This document shows positions 34,698-43,776 of a stretch of DNA of 64,000 bases, in pieces. Source of the stretch: Mucilaginibacter sabulilitoris (GTDB lineage: Bacteria; Bacteroidota; Bacteroidia; Sphingobacteriales; Sphingobacteriaceae); assembly GCF_034262375.1 (NCBI RefSeq), contig NZ_CP139558.1:5828001-5892000 (forward strand), written 5' to 3'. The notes beneath the pieces are model-generated. The model was given only the letters and a program-made list of their open reading frames with translations. It was not told the origin of the DNA and searched no databases. The first letter of the stretch is position 1; each line of letters opens with the position of its first letter. A program made the translations under genes and the position numbers.

Positions 34698-35281
34698 CAG
34701 GATTGATCATACTTGCAGCAGGCTCATCAAGCCGGCTGGGTACCCCCAAGCAAAATCTTATTTACAAGGGACAAACCTTATTACAACGCGCCATACAAAC
34801 CGGTTTAACATCGGTATGTTCAGATAATGTGGTGGTGATACTGGGCGCTAACGAAAGCGCTATTCGTCAGGAAATCTCCGACCAATTGGTACATGTCGTT
34901 TATAATCCTGATTGGCAGGAAGGCATGGCTTCATCTATACGTTTGGGCGCTGCCGAAATGATAAGGATGCAACCTCTATTAACGAGCGTGATTTTAATGC
35001 TCTGCGACCAGCCCTTTGTTGACCCATTGCTGATATACCAATTAACAGAGAAAAGAGTTGAAAGTGACCATGGCATTGTTGCCTGCTCCTATCGTGGTAC
35101 CCTGGGGGTACCGGTATTATTTGATGCATCCTACTTTCACCAATTGCTGATGCTGCAAGGCAAGGAAGGCGCTAAAAAACTAATTAAGGCTTTTCCTAAT
35201 GACGTGGCTACAGTCGCTTTCCCGTTGGGTGCTATTGACATCGACACCCTGGATGATTATGAGGTATTGAAGGACAAATAA
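34694..35281 (+). CDS. MocA/MobA-like nucleotidyltransferase (molybdenum cofactor cytidylyltransferase-like)
   Basis: A 195-residue NTP transferase with the LAAGSSSRLGTPKQ loop (residues 6-19), the LCDQPFVDPLLI metal-binding aspartate segment, and GVPVLFDASYFHQL. The SRLGTPKQ form and LCDQP are those of the MocA/CoxI group, which makes the CMP form of the cofactor for xanthine-dehydrogenase-type enzymes rather than bis-MGD. No such enzyme is in the window, so its client is elsewhere or the assignment is too narrow. It is divergent from moaA and has a terminator shared with the convergent galM. Confidence 0.85.
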   Translation: MTGLIILAAGSSSRLGTPKQNLIYKGQTLLQRAIQTGLTSVCSDNVVVILGANESAIRQEISDQLVHVVYNPDWQEGMASSIRLGAAEMIRMQPLLTSVILMLCDQPFVDPLLIYQLTEKRVESDHGIVACSYRGTLGVPVLFDASYFHQLLMLQGKEGAKKLIKAFPNDVATVAFPLGAIDIDTLDDYEVLKDK

Positions 35282-35292
35282 AAAGTTAAAAA

Positions 35293-35325
35293 GAAAGTCC
35301 TGCCGATTGGCAGGACTTTCTTTTT
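35293..35325. terminator. Bidirectional terminator between mocA-like gene and galM
   Basis: GAAAGTCCTGCC / GGCAGGACTTTC with a GATT loop (35293-35320), T-run on the plus strand to 35325 and an A-run before the stem for the minus strand. Confidence 0.9.
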
Positions 35326-35342
35326 ATTGGCAAAACTCGGCC

Positions 35343-36506
35343 TTATTTAACCACTGAGAATTTATATAACGATTGTGTTTTATAAGTTTGCCCGGGTTTA
35401 AGCTCAGTTGACGGGAACTGCGGCTGATTTGGTGAATCGGGATAATGCTGGGTTTCCATAGCAAATGACGTGCGGAACTCATCTTTTATACCGCGTTTCA
35501 TTGCATTTTTAGCTTGCATAAAGTTACCGCTGTAAAACTGCAAACCAGGCTCTTCGGTAAACACTTCCATTTTTATACCGCTTTTGTCGCCAATTACGGT
35601 AGCTATAGGTGTATTGATGTCATGCTTGTTCAGTACAAAATTATGGTCGTAACCTTTGCCATCTTTTAGTTGAACATTGTTATCGTTTATCCTTTGGCCA
35701 ATGGTTGTTGGTTTGGTGAAGTCAAACGGAGTGCCTTTTACACTTTCAATTTTACCGGTAGGGATCAACGTTGAATCAACCGGAACATAGTTATCGGCAT
35801 CAATTTGCACCAAATGCTCCAATATGTTGCCGCTGCCTTCGCCGTTAAGGTTAAAAAAAGCATGGTTAGTCAGGTTAACTACTGTTTTTTTATCGGTAGT
35901 AGCCTCATAAACCGCCTTAAACTCGTTGTTATCGGTAAGGCTGTAGATCACCTTCACATTCAGGTTACCTGGGAAACCTTCCTCCATATCTTTTGAAAGG
36001 TAAGTAAGTTCCAGTGTAGTGGAGTCTATCTGCTTAGCATCCCAAACTACACTCTGATACCCGTTTTTGCCGCCATGGAGCGTGTTGGGCGGGTTATTTA
36101 TAGATGATTGGTATTCTTTACCGTCAATTTTAAATTTGCCTTTGGCAATACGATTACCATACCGGCCAATGGTTGCACCATAATAAGGCTCGGTTGATTT
36201 CTCAAAACCTTCCACACTTTCGAAACCCAAAACCACATCGGTAAGCTTGCCGTTTTTATCAGGCACCAGCAGGCTCACTATACGTCCGCCGTAATTGGTA
36301 AACGTAGCTATTACACCATTCTTGTTTTTAAGGGTGTACAAATGTGTTTGTTTTCCATCGATTGTTTTTTCGAATGCCGAGGTTGGAGTTTGTTGTGTAC
36401 TATCCGTCATAGTTGTTTTTTCCTTGTTAGATGATTGATTACAGGCAGCCAAAGATACGCACGCCGGCAAAATTATTAACGAGAGATTTTTAAATACCTT
36501 ATTCAT
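35343..36506 (-). CDS. galM: Aldose 1-epimerase, lipoprotein form
   Basis: A 387-residue mutarotase that interconverts alpha and beta anomers of hexoses. The signal peptide ends in a lipobox (SLAAC, about residue 22), so the mature protein is anchored to a membrane outside the cytoplasm. The catalytic-histidine segments (YGATIGRYGNRIA, NLTNHAFFNLNG) and the late glutamate region (EEPGLQFYSGNF) are all present. It follows galT on the same strand by 44 bases. galK, the third usual member of the Leloir set, is not between them. Confidence 0.93.
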   Translation of the reverse strand: MNKVFKNLSLIILPACVSLAACNQSSNKEKTTMTDSTQQTPTSAFEKTIDGKQTHLYTLKNKNGVIATFTNYGGRIVSLLVPDKNGKLTDVVLGFESVEGFEKSTEPYYGATIGRYGNRIAKGKFKIDGKEYQSSINNPPNTLHGGKNGYQSVVWDAKQIDSTTLELTYLSKDMEEGFPGNLNVKVIYSLTDNNEFKAVYEATTDKKTVVNLTNHAFFNLNGEGSGNILEHLVQIDADNYVPVDSTLIPTGKIESVKGTPFDFTKPTTIGQRINDNNVQLKDGKGYDHNFVLNKHDINTPIATVIGDKSGIKMEVFTEEPGLQFYSGNFMQAKNAMKRGIKDEFRTSFAMETQHYPDSPNQPQFPSTELKPGQTYKTQSLYKFSVVK

Positions 36507-36550
36507 AAAGTAGCTGGTTTATATTGAGGTTTAAAATTAGTATTTTTTAC

Positions 36551-37606
36551 TTATTCCTTAACTTTATAATGCACTTCGCTTAAATTTCTTAACTTTTCGG
36601 CTGCAAACTCGGCGGTAATATCGCGCTGTGGGTTTGCCAGCATCTCATATCCCACCATAAATTTCTTCACTGTTGCTGAACGTAACAAGGGCGGATAGAA
36701 ATGCATGTGCCAGTGCCAGTACGGATGATCGCCCATGTTTACCGGCGACTGGTGCATACCCGATGAATATGGGAAAGAGGTTTCGAACATATTATCATAC
36801 CTTACTGTGAGACGTTTTATAGCCTCGGCTAAAGCTGCTTTTTCTTCATCAGTAAAGTAGAGCAAACTTGTAATATGCCTTTTGCTTACTATCATGGTTT
36901 CATAAGGCCAAACTGCCCAGAAAGGAACCAGCACTACAAAATGATCATTCTCAAAAATCACGCGTTCCTGGCGTTTAAGCTCCAGTTTTACATAATCACC
37001 AAGCAAGCTGCGGCCTTTTTGTTCAAAATATTCTTTTTGCTGCCGGGTTTCTTTGGCTACCTCTACCGGGATGCTGTTTTGGGCCCAGATTTGCCCGTGA
37101 GGGTGCGGGTTGCTGCAACCCATAATATCGCCCTTGTTTTCAAATATCTGGATATGCTTTATCCAGGGATAGGTTGCCAGTTCCTGGTATTCTGCCTGCC
37201 ACACATCTACCACTTTTCTGATATCGGGGGTTTCCATCTGGGGCAATGTAAGATCATGTCGCGGCGAAAAGCTGATTACCCGGCATATTCCCCGCTGACT
37301 GTTAGCTACCAGTAATTCATCATCATTTAACCCACCATCGGGCGTATTGAGTAATAATGACGAATAATCGTTGGTAAAAACATAGCTGGCTTTATAATCG
37401 GGGTTGTCGCTGCCATCGGCTCTTTTGTTTCCAGGACATAAATAGCAGTTGGGGTCATATTCGGGCCGTTCATCCATTTGTGAGGCTTCTACCTTGCCCT
37501 GCCATGGGCGTTTTGTACGGTGAGGTGATACCAATATCCAATCGCCGGTTAAAATATTTAAACGGCTGTGCGGATGTTCTTTGAGATCAAAAGTTTCGTT
37601 AGTCAT
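36551..37606 (-). CDS. galT: Galactose-1-phosphate uridylyltransferase
   Basis: A 351-residue HIT-superfamily enzyme of the Leloir pathway that swaps UMP between UDP-glucose and galactose-1-phosphate. The active-site motif SNPHPHGQIWA holds the nucleophilic histidine, and the HRTKRPWQGK, CYLCPGN and HWHMHFYPP segments fit GalT. The ATG at 37606 is preferred; an upstream ATG at 37693 adds 29 residues not usual for the family. It is followed by galM. The 241-base gap upstream is AT-rich and contains no box I can defend. Confidence 0.94.
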   Translation of the reverse strand: MTNETFDLKEHPHSRLNILTGDWILVSPHRTKRPWQGKVEASQMDERPEYDPNCYLCPGNKRADGSDNPDYKASYVFTNDYSSLLLNTPDGGLNDDELLVANSQRGICRVISFSPRHDLTLPQMETPDIRKVVDVWQAEYQELATYPWIKHIQIFENKGDIMGCSNPHPHGQIWAQNSIPVEVAKETRQQKEYFEQKGRSLLGDYVKLELKRQERVIFENDHFVVLVPFWAVWPYETMIVSKRHITSLLYFTDEEKAALAEAIKRLTVRYDNMFETSFPYSSGMHQSPVNMGDHPYWHWHMHFYPPLLRSATVKKFMVGYEMLANPQRDITAEFAAEKLRNLSEVHYKVKE

Positions 37607-37847
37607 CAAGTTTAAATTAATCAGGTTTGTTTGGGTGACAGTGCGCCCGGGCAGGGGGCTAATGCCCTTGTTGAACCAAAAGTAAAAAAACAAATGTTAA
37701 GTTTACATTTAAAACAAAAAAATATTTGTCAAAACGACACTTTTATATTTAAAATACTGACTATCAGCTATAATAACTAAACACCGAGTTATTTAACGAG
37801 AAACTATTAAATAATTGAAAGGATCAACCTTGCCAAACAATCGTTGA

Positions 37848-38717
37848 TTAGAACCCGAGCTCTCCGTGTTCAATAACAGCGGAGTCGCAGATATAGGTAG
37901 GCACTATGCCCGTAGCGTTTATGCGGTTCCCGGCATCATCTGGTCGGGTATTACCTGATAATACCAATACAGTATCCAGGCCAAACTTATTGCCCCCAAG
38001 TATATCCGTTTGCAGGGTATCGCCTACCATTACAATATCCTTTTTGCTGATGGGCCCTTGATCGCGCAGGAGGTCATAGGCAAACATGAACATTTGTGAA
38101 TCTGGTTTACCAAAACGGATAAATTCTTTACCTACAATTTTTTCAACCATATTGGCTATGCCGCCTATGGCTATTGACACATCATGCTTGGTTACCGGGT
38201 ATGCATGATCAGTATTGGCTACAATTACGGGTATGGCCCGCTTACGCAATATGTTTACGGTTTTATTCAGGTCCTCAAACCAATTAAAGCCCTCGTCATC
38301 AAGAAACACGAGCGCATTCACCTTATCAATATTACCGGCATCTATAGCGCTCACGGGCAAGGTATGCAAACCTGTACTATCAATGTAATGGGCAGAATCA
38401 GGCGTGCCCAAATATGCCACTATTCCATCGTTCACTTTAAGATCAAGATAATCCTTGGTAAGCATACCTGATGAAATGATATGATCGGAAGTAATTGTAT
38501 AAAGTCCCTTTATTTGGTATGATTCGGCCAGTTGCGCCGGACTCCGTGAAGCATCATTAGTAACAATGTAATATTCCTTTTTTTGTTGCTCCAGATAAGC
38601 AAACGTACGTTCAATCCCGGGCAAAAGGCCCTTATAATTTTTCAGCACACCAAAAGCATCAAAAAAAACAACCTTATATCTGTCAACAATTGATTTAAAG
38701 TTATCTATTTTGTTCAT
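37848..38717 (-). CDS. HAD-superfamily subclass IIA hydrolase (NagD-like)
   Basis: A 289-residue phosphatase-fold protein. Motif I is VVFFDAFGVLKNY: the nucleophilic aspartate is present but the usual second aspartate is phenylalanine. Motif II is IVTNDASRS, the lysine-bearing motif III is GKPDSQMF, and motif IV is VMVGDTLQTDILGG. The long cap and overall order match class IIA sugar-phosphate or nucleotide phosphatases. The altered motif I suggests a changed acid/base step. The ATG at 38717 is chosen over 38747. It follows the kinase-like gene by 54 bases and ends the minus-strand group headed by the GS-like ligase. Confidence 0.86.
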   Translation of the reverse strand: MNKIDNFKSIVDRYKVVFFDAFGVLKNYKGLLPGIERTFAYLEQQKKEYYIVTNDASRSPAQLAESYQIKGLYTITSDHIISSGMLTKDYLDLKVNDGIVAYLGTPDSAHYIDSTGLHTLPVSAIDAGNIDKVNALVFLDDEGFNWFEDLNKTVNILRKRAIPVIVANTDHAYPVTKHDVSIAIGGIANMVEKIVGKEFIRFGKPDSQMFMFAYDLLRDQGPISKKDIVMVGDTLQTDILGGNKFGLDTVLVLSGNTRPDDAGNRINATGIVPTYICDSAVIEHGELGF

Positions 38718-38771
38718 GCTTTGCGTTTTGATGTAAAATTGGCGCAATATGCTTAAATATTACATCAATAT

Positions 38772-39809
38772 CTACTTTAATTTTAATGCTTCTATAATTT
38801 TCTCTGCATCAAAGTCCCTGTCGACTGATGGAAGATATACGTTAAATGCTTCCGACTGCAATTTTTCGGCATACTGTTCGCTAAAAAAGTGCTTGCCATC
38901 TTTAATTACATAATTCAATATAAAAAAGCGGTAAGCTTCTTTCATAAACCTTATTTCATCGGCAGTAAGCGGGTTTACTTTATGATATTCCTTTAAAAAA
39001 ATAATAAACCGGTCTTCCATCATGGTATTAATCACGTAGCTGAACACGGTACGATCGCCAATGTCAGATACTACCCTGCTAAAGAAATAAAAGTCAAGCA
39101 CGCGGTAACTCATCCTGAACCAATCATAATCCCAGCGCGAATACAGTTCAAGATCGGGCGTAACCGAAAAATTACCAATATTCCAATCAATAAACACCGG
39201 AATAATTTCGAACGAGCTCATATTATATTTGGAGCGATTCTTTAAAAACGTTTCGCAGTGATACTTCAAAAAATCGGCCTGCATGCCGGTACCAAAATCG
39301 AGCTGATTGGTTTCCAGTTGGTTCAGCAATGCCGAAATATCTGTACGGAGTGTTTTTGACGATTTAGGCAATACATTTTTAACTCTTGAACATGCCTTGT
39401 GAAACTTACCTACCTGCTGACCAAGCTTTTTAATATGATTTTCATTGAGCCGGCGCGGCAGTCGCTCTAAAATACGGGTCGGGTTATAAAAAACCACCCA
39501 TGCATCAGTTTTGCCATGCTTGTAATGGTAAATATATACCCTGTTATTTTTAAGCAATGAGCGCGCCAGGAGGTTTTCAAACGGGTAAAGCAGGTTATTT
39601 GACAGCGCCTGGATTATTCGGTGATCTTCTTTAAAGTGTTCAAATTTGCCAAAATAAGAGAGCTTGGCTATAATAATATCATCATCATCAAAAGTGATGC
39701 GATAAACATGGTTGGTTGATACCATTGCGCTGATATCTTCAATAAGCCTGATGGTTTTTGAAGCATCATAACCCTCCCATGCTTTTTTAACAATTATGGA
39801 ATAATCCAT
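38772..39809 (-). CDS. Aminoglycoside-phosphotransferase-like kinase
   Basis: A 345-residue protein of the APH/choline-kinase fold. The catalytic loop is PVFIDWNIGNF, in the place of HGDxxxxN with the aspartate and asparagine kept, and the metal-binding aspartates are in SRWDYDWFRMSYRVLD. The ATP-binding N lobe has ITFDDDDIIIAKLSYFGKFEHF with a lysine for ATP. The substrate is unknown. The neighbours are a GS-like ligase 106 bases upstream and a HAD phosphatase 54 bases downstream, which suggests a small phosphate-transfer pathway, but this is inferred from order alone. Confidence 0.75.
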   Translation of the reverse strand: MDYSIIVKKAWEGYDASKTIRLIEDISAMVSTNHVYRITFDDDDIIIAKLSYFGKFEHFKEDHRIIQALSNNLLYPFENLLARSLLKNNRVYIYHYKHGKTDAWVVFYNPTRILERLPRRLNENHIKKLGQQVGKFHKACSRVKNVLPKSSKTLRTDISALLNQLETNQLDFGTGMQADFLKYHCETFLKNRSKYNMSSFEIIPVFIDWNIGNFSVTPDLELYSRWDYDWFRMSYRVLDFYFFSRVVSDIGDRTVFSYVINTMMEDRFIIFLKEYHKVNPLTADEIRFMKEAYRFFILNYVIKDGKHFFSEQYAEKLQSEAFNVYLPSVDRDFDAEKIIEALKLK

Positions 39810-39880
39810 TTTAATATTGATTTGTAATTGGAATTTGCGGCTGCAATATTAAGCAAATTGTGTAATTATTTTTATTGTAA

Positions 39881-39910
39881 ATTTTGTCTGAACCAGGATT
39901 CAGACAAAAT
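39881..39910. terminator. Perfect 12-bp hairpin after the GS-like gene
   Basis: ATTTTGTCTGAA pairs with TTCAGACAAAAT around CCAGGA, directly after the minus-strand GS-like gene's stop. The core CTGAACCAGGATT recurs at 63881, so this is also one copy of a dispersed repeat. Confidence 0.65.
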
Positions 39911-39915
39911 CCAAA

Positions 39916-41274
39916 TTAAATAATCTCGAAGTATCTTTTCAATTCCCAGTCGGTTACATGTTTGGCGTATTGACGGTGTTCCCAGATGCGGGTTTGGGTA
40001 AAGTGCTGTACAAAAGCCTCGCCGAAAAGCTCTTTGGCAACAGATGAATTTTGCATGGTTATAGCGGCATCATACAAATTGGTTGCCAGCACACCATTAC
40101 TTTTATCCTGATAGCCATTACCTATGGTAGGTTTAATATCTAACGGCAGCTTATTTTTTATACCGTAAATACCTGATGCCAACGCGGCAGCCATGGCCAG
40201 GTAAGGGTTAGTATCGGCGCCGGGGATACGTGTTTCCAAACGTGTGAGGGCTGGAGTTGTGTTGATAACCCTTAACGCCGTGGTGCGGTTTTCTACTCCC
40301 CAGGTAATAGTGGTGGGTGCCCAGGCACCTTCAACCAAACGTTTATAGCTGTTAATGGTTGGCGCATACATAGGTAACAAATGAGGCATACAATAAAGTT
40401 GCCCCGCAAGATAATGCTTATGCAAATCGCTCATTTTATGCTCATCACCGGCGCTGTAAAATAAATTTTCGCTTTTATCCCCATTCCATAAGCTTTGATG
40501 TATATGGCCACTGCAGCCGGGCAGGGTTTCTGTCCACTTAGCCATAAACGACGCCATAATGCCGTGCTTATAAGCAATTTCTTTTACCGCTGTTTTAAAC
40601 AACACTGCTTTATCTGCAGCGCTCAATACCTCATCGTGTATGATGGCAGCTTCGTATACGCCGGGACCGGTTTCGGTATGCAAACCTTCAATAGGGATAT
40701 TGAATTGTGTAAGCAAGTTAAACAGATCGTAATAAAAATCACTGTTCTCTGAAGTGCGTAATATAGAATAGCCAAACATACCTGGTGTAAGGGTATTGAT
40801 ATTGGCAAAGTTTTTATCATTTATAGATTGCGGCGTTTCCCTGAAGTTAAACCACTCAAACTCCTGGGCAAATTCAGCATGATAGCCCATATCCGTGCAT
40901 TGCTTAACAATATGTTTAAGCAAGCTACGCGGGCAGGCAGGCAGGTCATTACCATTTGGATTACTAAAGTCGCCAAGAAAAAAAGGGATATTATCCTGCC
41001 ACGGGATATTACGCATTGTGGCCAGGTCTATACGGCAAAGCTTATCCGGATAGCCGGTGTGCCAGCCTGTAAACTCTACATTATCATAACAAACGTCACT
41101 ACTGTCCCAGCCAAACACTACATCGCAAAAGCCATAGCCGCTTTGCAAACCATTAATGAATTTCTTTGGATGTATAACCTTACCACGCAAAACGCCATCA
41201 ATATCGGCAAAGGCAAATTTAATTCCCGTGATCTTATTTTCTTCTATATAAGTCTTAATCTGTTCTTCGTTCAT
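39916..41274 (-). CDS. Glutamine-synthetase-like gamma-glutamyl ligase (GSI/PuuA type)
   Basis: A 452-residue member of the GS I fold. It has the metal-binding EFEWFNF segment, the GPGVYEAA and GCSGHIHQSL strands, NSYKRLVEGAWAP, and the carboxylate-binding ENRTTALRV and RIPGADTNPYLAMAA. The GHIHQSLW and WGVENR forms are those of gamma-glutamylpolyamine synthetase-type ligases, which join glutamate to amines, rather than of ordinary glutamine synthetase. A separate, typical glutamine synthetase is encoded at 42766-43776. A gamma-glutamylcyclotransferase gene starts 110 bases away on the other strand, which hints that gamma-glutamyl amines are made and broken here. Confidence 0.85.
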   Translation of the reverse strand: MNEEQIKTYIEENKITGIKFAFADIDGVLRGKVIHPKKFINGLQSGYGFCDVVFGWDSSDVCYDNVEFTGWHTGYPDKLCRIDLATMRNIPWQDNIPFFLGDFSNPNGNDLPACPRSLLKHIVKQCTDMGYHAEFAQEFEWFNFRETPQSINDKNFANINTLTPGMFGYSILRTSENSDFYYDLFNLLTQFNIPIEGLHTETGPGVYEAAIIHDEVLSAADKAVLFKTAVKEIAYKHGIMASFMAKWTETLPGCSGHIHQSLWNGDKSENLFYSAGDEHKMSDLHKHYLAGQLYCMPHLLPMYAPTINSYKRLVEGAWAPTTITWGVENRTTALRVINTTPALTRLETRIPGADTNPYLAMAAALASGIYGIKNKLPLDIKPTIGNGYQDKSNGVLATNLYDAAITMQNSSVAKELFGEAFVQHFTQTRIWEHRQYAKHVTDWELKRYFEII

Positions 41275-41384
41275 GATATAATAGGGGCTAACCTGAGTTT
41301 ATTCATAAACAAAATAATCTGCCCCTTTTGTTTATAGCAATAATACGAATTTGACAGTACCTTTTTTTATACTTTAGCTTATTA

Positions 41385-41777
41385 ATGGAACAAATTAACC
41401 CCCATTTATTTGTTTACGGCACTTTACTTGACGCAAATAACCGCTACGGCGCTTATTTGCAACAGCATTGCACGCTCTTAAGTTCAGGCAAATTTAAAGG
41501 CCTGCTTTATGATATGGGCGAATACCCGGGCGCCATAGCAAACACAGACTGCGAACATTACGTTTATGGCAACATCTACCTTATGGATGAGCCAGAAAAG
41601 ATTTTAGAATTAATTGACGATTACGAAGGATGTGGCGATGACCAGGAACAACCGAATCTGTTTTCAAGGGTATTGACTATCATTGAAACTACTGATGGCC
41701 CGGTGGAGTGCTGGATTTACGTTTACAATTTGCCGGTTGATGGTTTATTGTTGATAAAATCTGGCAGGTATAAGTAA
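41385..41777 (+). CDS. Gamma-glutamylcyclotransferase (AIG2-like)
   Basis: A 130-residue protein with the YGTLLDANNRYGAYL opening and the late glutamate in EPEKILELIDDYEG, the two hallmarks of the GGCT fold, which releases 5-oxoproline from gamma-glutamyl peptides or amines. No signal peptide, so it acts in the cytoplasm. It is divergent from the GS-like ligase gene, and shares with it a small intergenic region rather than an operon. The match to the fold is good; the exact substrate class is not shown by sequence. Confidence 0.88.
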   Translation: MEQINPHLFVYGTLLDANNRYGAYLQQHCTLLSSGKFKGLLYDMGEYPGAIANTDCEHYVYGNIYLMDEPEKILELIDDYEGCGDDQEQPNLFSRVLTIIETTDGPVECWIYVYNLPVDGLLLIKSGRYK

Positions 41778-41816
41778 TGGCGGCTATTAAATGATTATCA
41801 CTAAAGGGGATTCTCT

Positions 41817-42455
41817 TCATTTTTTACCGGCCCAGATATAGGCACGCCTGCTTTGGAATTCCGCATCTTTATGCGGACGTCTTTCTATAGCATCAATTAT
41901 ATCAAAACCCGTTTCATGAAGTAGCGCTACGATATCGTCTGTTTTAAAGAAGTATAAATCAATATCCACTTCTTTGTCATGGGCTTTGTCAAAATGAACT
42001 ACTTCCTCTCCGGCGTGAAAAGAAAACAAAAAATCCCCCCCGGTTTTCAAAACCCTGTTTATTTCTCCAAAACACTTCCTGATCTGGTCATTGGTAAAAT
42101 GTACTATCGCATAGAATGCAAGTACACTTCCAAGATATCCTGACGGATAAGCGATATTTAACAAGTCTCCGGTTTCAAATTTAATTTGAGGTGAAAGTCT
42201 ACCGGCTACATTGACCATCGCCGGCGACAGATCAATACCGATGATGTCTTTTAAACCATTGTCGTACAGGAATCTTGTTGTTTGTCCAGGTCCGCAGCCA
42301 AAGTCGGCACATAGTCCTTGGTCTTTATTAGCTGCCGCAAATTCTCTCAATAACAATCTATCAATGTGTTTTCGGGAGAGTTCGTCCCAGCGCTCAACCG
42401 CATAGTCGTCGGCTACCTGGTTGTAACAGTGTAATACTTTGTCCTGTGAATTCAT
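41817..42455 (-). CDS. Class I SAM-dependent methyltransferase
   Basis: A 212-residue methyltransferase. The SAM loop is ADFGCGPGQTTRFL (motif I), then GIDLSPAMV, and the motif II/III region FYAIVHFTNDQIRKC. The target is unknown. It is convergent with the cyclotransferase gene, with about 39 bases between stops, and its own promoter would lie in the 310-base gap that precedes glutamine synthetase. Confidence 0.9.
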   Translation of the reverse strand: MNSQDKVLHCYNQVADDYAVERWDELSRKHIDRLLLREFAAANKDQGLCADFGCGPGQTTRFLYDNGLKDIIGIDLSPAMVNVAGRLSPQIKFETGDLLNIAYPSGYLGSVLAFYAIVHFTNDQIRKCFGEINRVLKTGGDFLFSFHAGEEVVHFDKAHDKEVDIDLYFFKTDDIVALLHETGFDIIDAIERRPHKDAEFQSRRAYIWAGKK

Positions 42456-42765
42456 TTATTTTTGTTTTTCCAATACTAACCTAATTTTGACTTTTCCTGT
42501 CCTTACCTTTTCTATCGCTTCATTCGTTTTGGAGAATGCATAACCTCCACGGCACACTCACCACTTTTGTTTTCTCATATTCAGGTTATCCATAACTCCT
42601 ATTTAAAAGTAATCATAATATTTAAATCCTGTGCATTTGAGTAATTACACACGAATCTTCGACAAGCTCAATTTGACAAATCTTCAGTGTTAGGTCAACT
42701 ATCCCCCAAAAAAAATCCCCGGTCTTTTTACAGACCGGGGATACAATAAAGATATTAAAAGGGGA
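42456..42765. other. Intergenic gap with glutamine synthetase terminator
   Basis: No gene. The left part must hold the methyltransferase promoter. It also contains a TTCGACAAGCTCAA stretch that looks like part of a dispersed repeat, and the right part a strong terminator (next entry). Confidence 0.6.
42707..42742 (-). terminator. Rho-independent terminator of glutamine synthetase II
   Basis: ATCCCCGGTCT / AGACCGGGGAT (42715-42742) followed on the minus strand by eight T residues. Confidence 0.92.
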
Positions 42766-43776
42766 TTAAAGTTTTGCTGATTTTACAGTTTTGATGATAA
42801 CTGCAGCTACTTTATACGGATCGGCAGCCGAGTTAGGACGACGATCTTCCAGGTAACCGCTCCAGTTATGATCAACTGTATATAATGGAATACGGATAGA
42901 AGCACCACGGTCAGATACACCATAACTAAAATCAGTGATTGATGCAGTTTCGTGTTTACCTGTTAAGCGCAGTTCGTTATGGGCACCATAAACAGCAACA
43001 CACTCAGCTACAGCTGGGCGGAATGCCTCGCAGATAGCGGTGAAAGTTTCTTTGCTGTTTGCAGTACGTAAAGTAGTATTTGAGAAGTTAGCGTGCATAC
43101 CTGAACCATTCCAGTCTAATGTACCTAATGGTTTGCAATGCCAGTTGATGCTAACACCGTAGCTTTCGCCAATTCTTTCTAATAAATAACGAGCAACCCA
43201 GATCTGGTCACCAGCTTCTTTAGCGCCTTTAGCAAAGATCTGGAATTCCCACTGACCAGCGGCAACCTCAGCATTGATACCTTCAACATTTAAGCCGGCT
43301 TCTAAACAAGCGTCTAAGTGCTCTTCAACAATTTCGCGACCGAAAGCGTTGTTTGCACCTACAGAGCAGTAGTATGGGCCTTGCGGACCTGGGTACCCAC
43401 CTGCCGGGAAACCAAGAGGTTTGTCGGTTTTAGGATCCCATAAAAAGTATTCCTGCTCAAAACCAAACCAAAAATCATTATCATCATCCTCAATATGAGC
43501 ACGACCGTTTGACTCATGAGGTTTGCCATCTGCGCTAAGTACCTCACACATTACTAAATAAGCATCTTTTCTTTGCGGATCCGGAACAGTAAAAACCGGC
43601 TTCAAAATACAATCAGATGAGCCACCTGGTGCCTGTTCTGTTGATGAACCATCAAAGCTCCAGTTATCTAAATCTTCAACTTTACCGCTGAAGCTTTTTA
43701 CAATTTTAGTTTTGCTACGCAGGCTTTGTGTTGGTTTATACCCATCAAGCCAAATGTACTCGAGTTTAGTTGCCAT
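42766..43776 (-). CDS. glnII: Glutamine synthetase, type II (beta-grasp)
   Basis: A 336-residue glutamine synthetase of the eukaryote-like GS II type, which joins ammonia to glutamate with ATP. The N-terminal WSFDGSSTEQAPG, FGFEQEYFLWD, the NAEVAAGQWEFQI strand, SGMHANFSN and the arginine segment GVSDRGASIRIP are all complete. GS II needs no adenylylation tyrosine, consistent with its short length. The gene is monocistronic with its own terminator. It is probably the main nitrogen-assimilating GS of the organism, alongside the PuuA-like ligase 1.5 kb away. The 376-base leader has no obvious box. Confidence 0.95.
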   Translation of the reverse strand: MATKLEYIWLDGYKPTQSLRSKTKIVKSFSGKVEDLDNWSFDGSSTEQAPGGSSDCILKPVFTVPDPQRKDAYLVMCEVLSADGKPHESNGRAHIEDDDNDFWFGFEQEYFLWDPKTDKPLGFPAGGYPGPQGPYYCSVGANNAFGREIVEEHLDACLEAGLNVEGINAEVAAGQWEFQIFAKGAKEAGDQIWVARYLLERIGESYGVSINWHCKPLGTLDWNGSGMHANFSNTTLRTANSKETFTAICEAFRPAVAECVAVYGAHNELRLTGKHETASITDFSYGVSDRGASIRIPLYTVDHNWSGYLEDRRPNSAADPYKVAAVIIKTVKSAKL

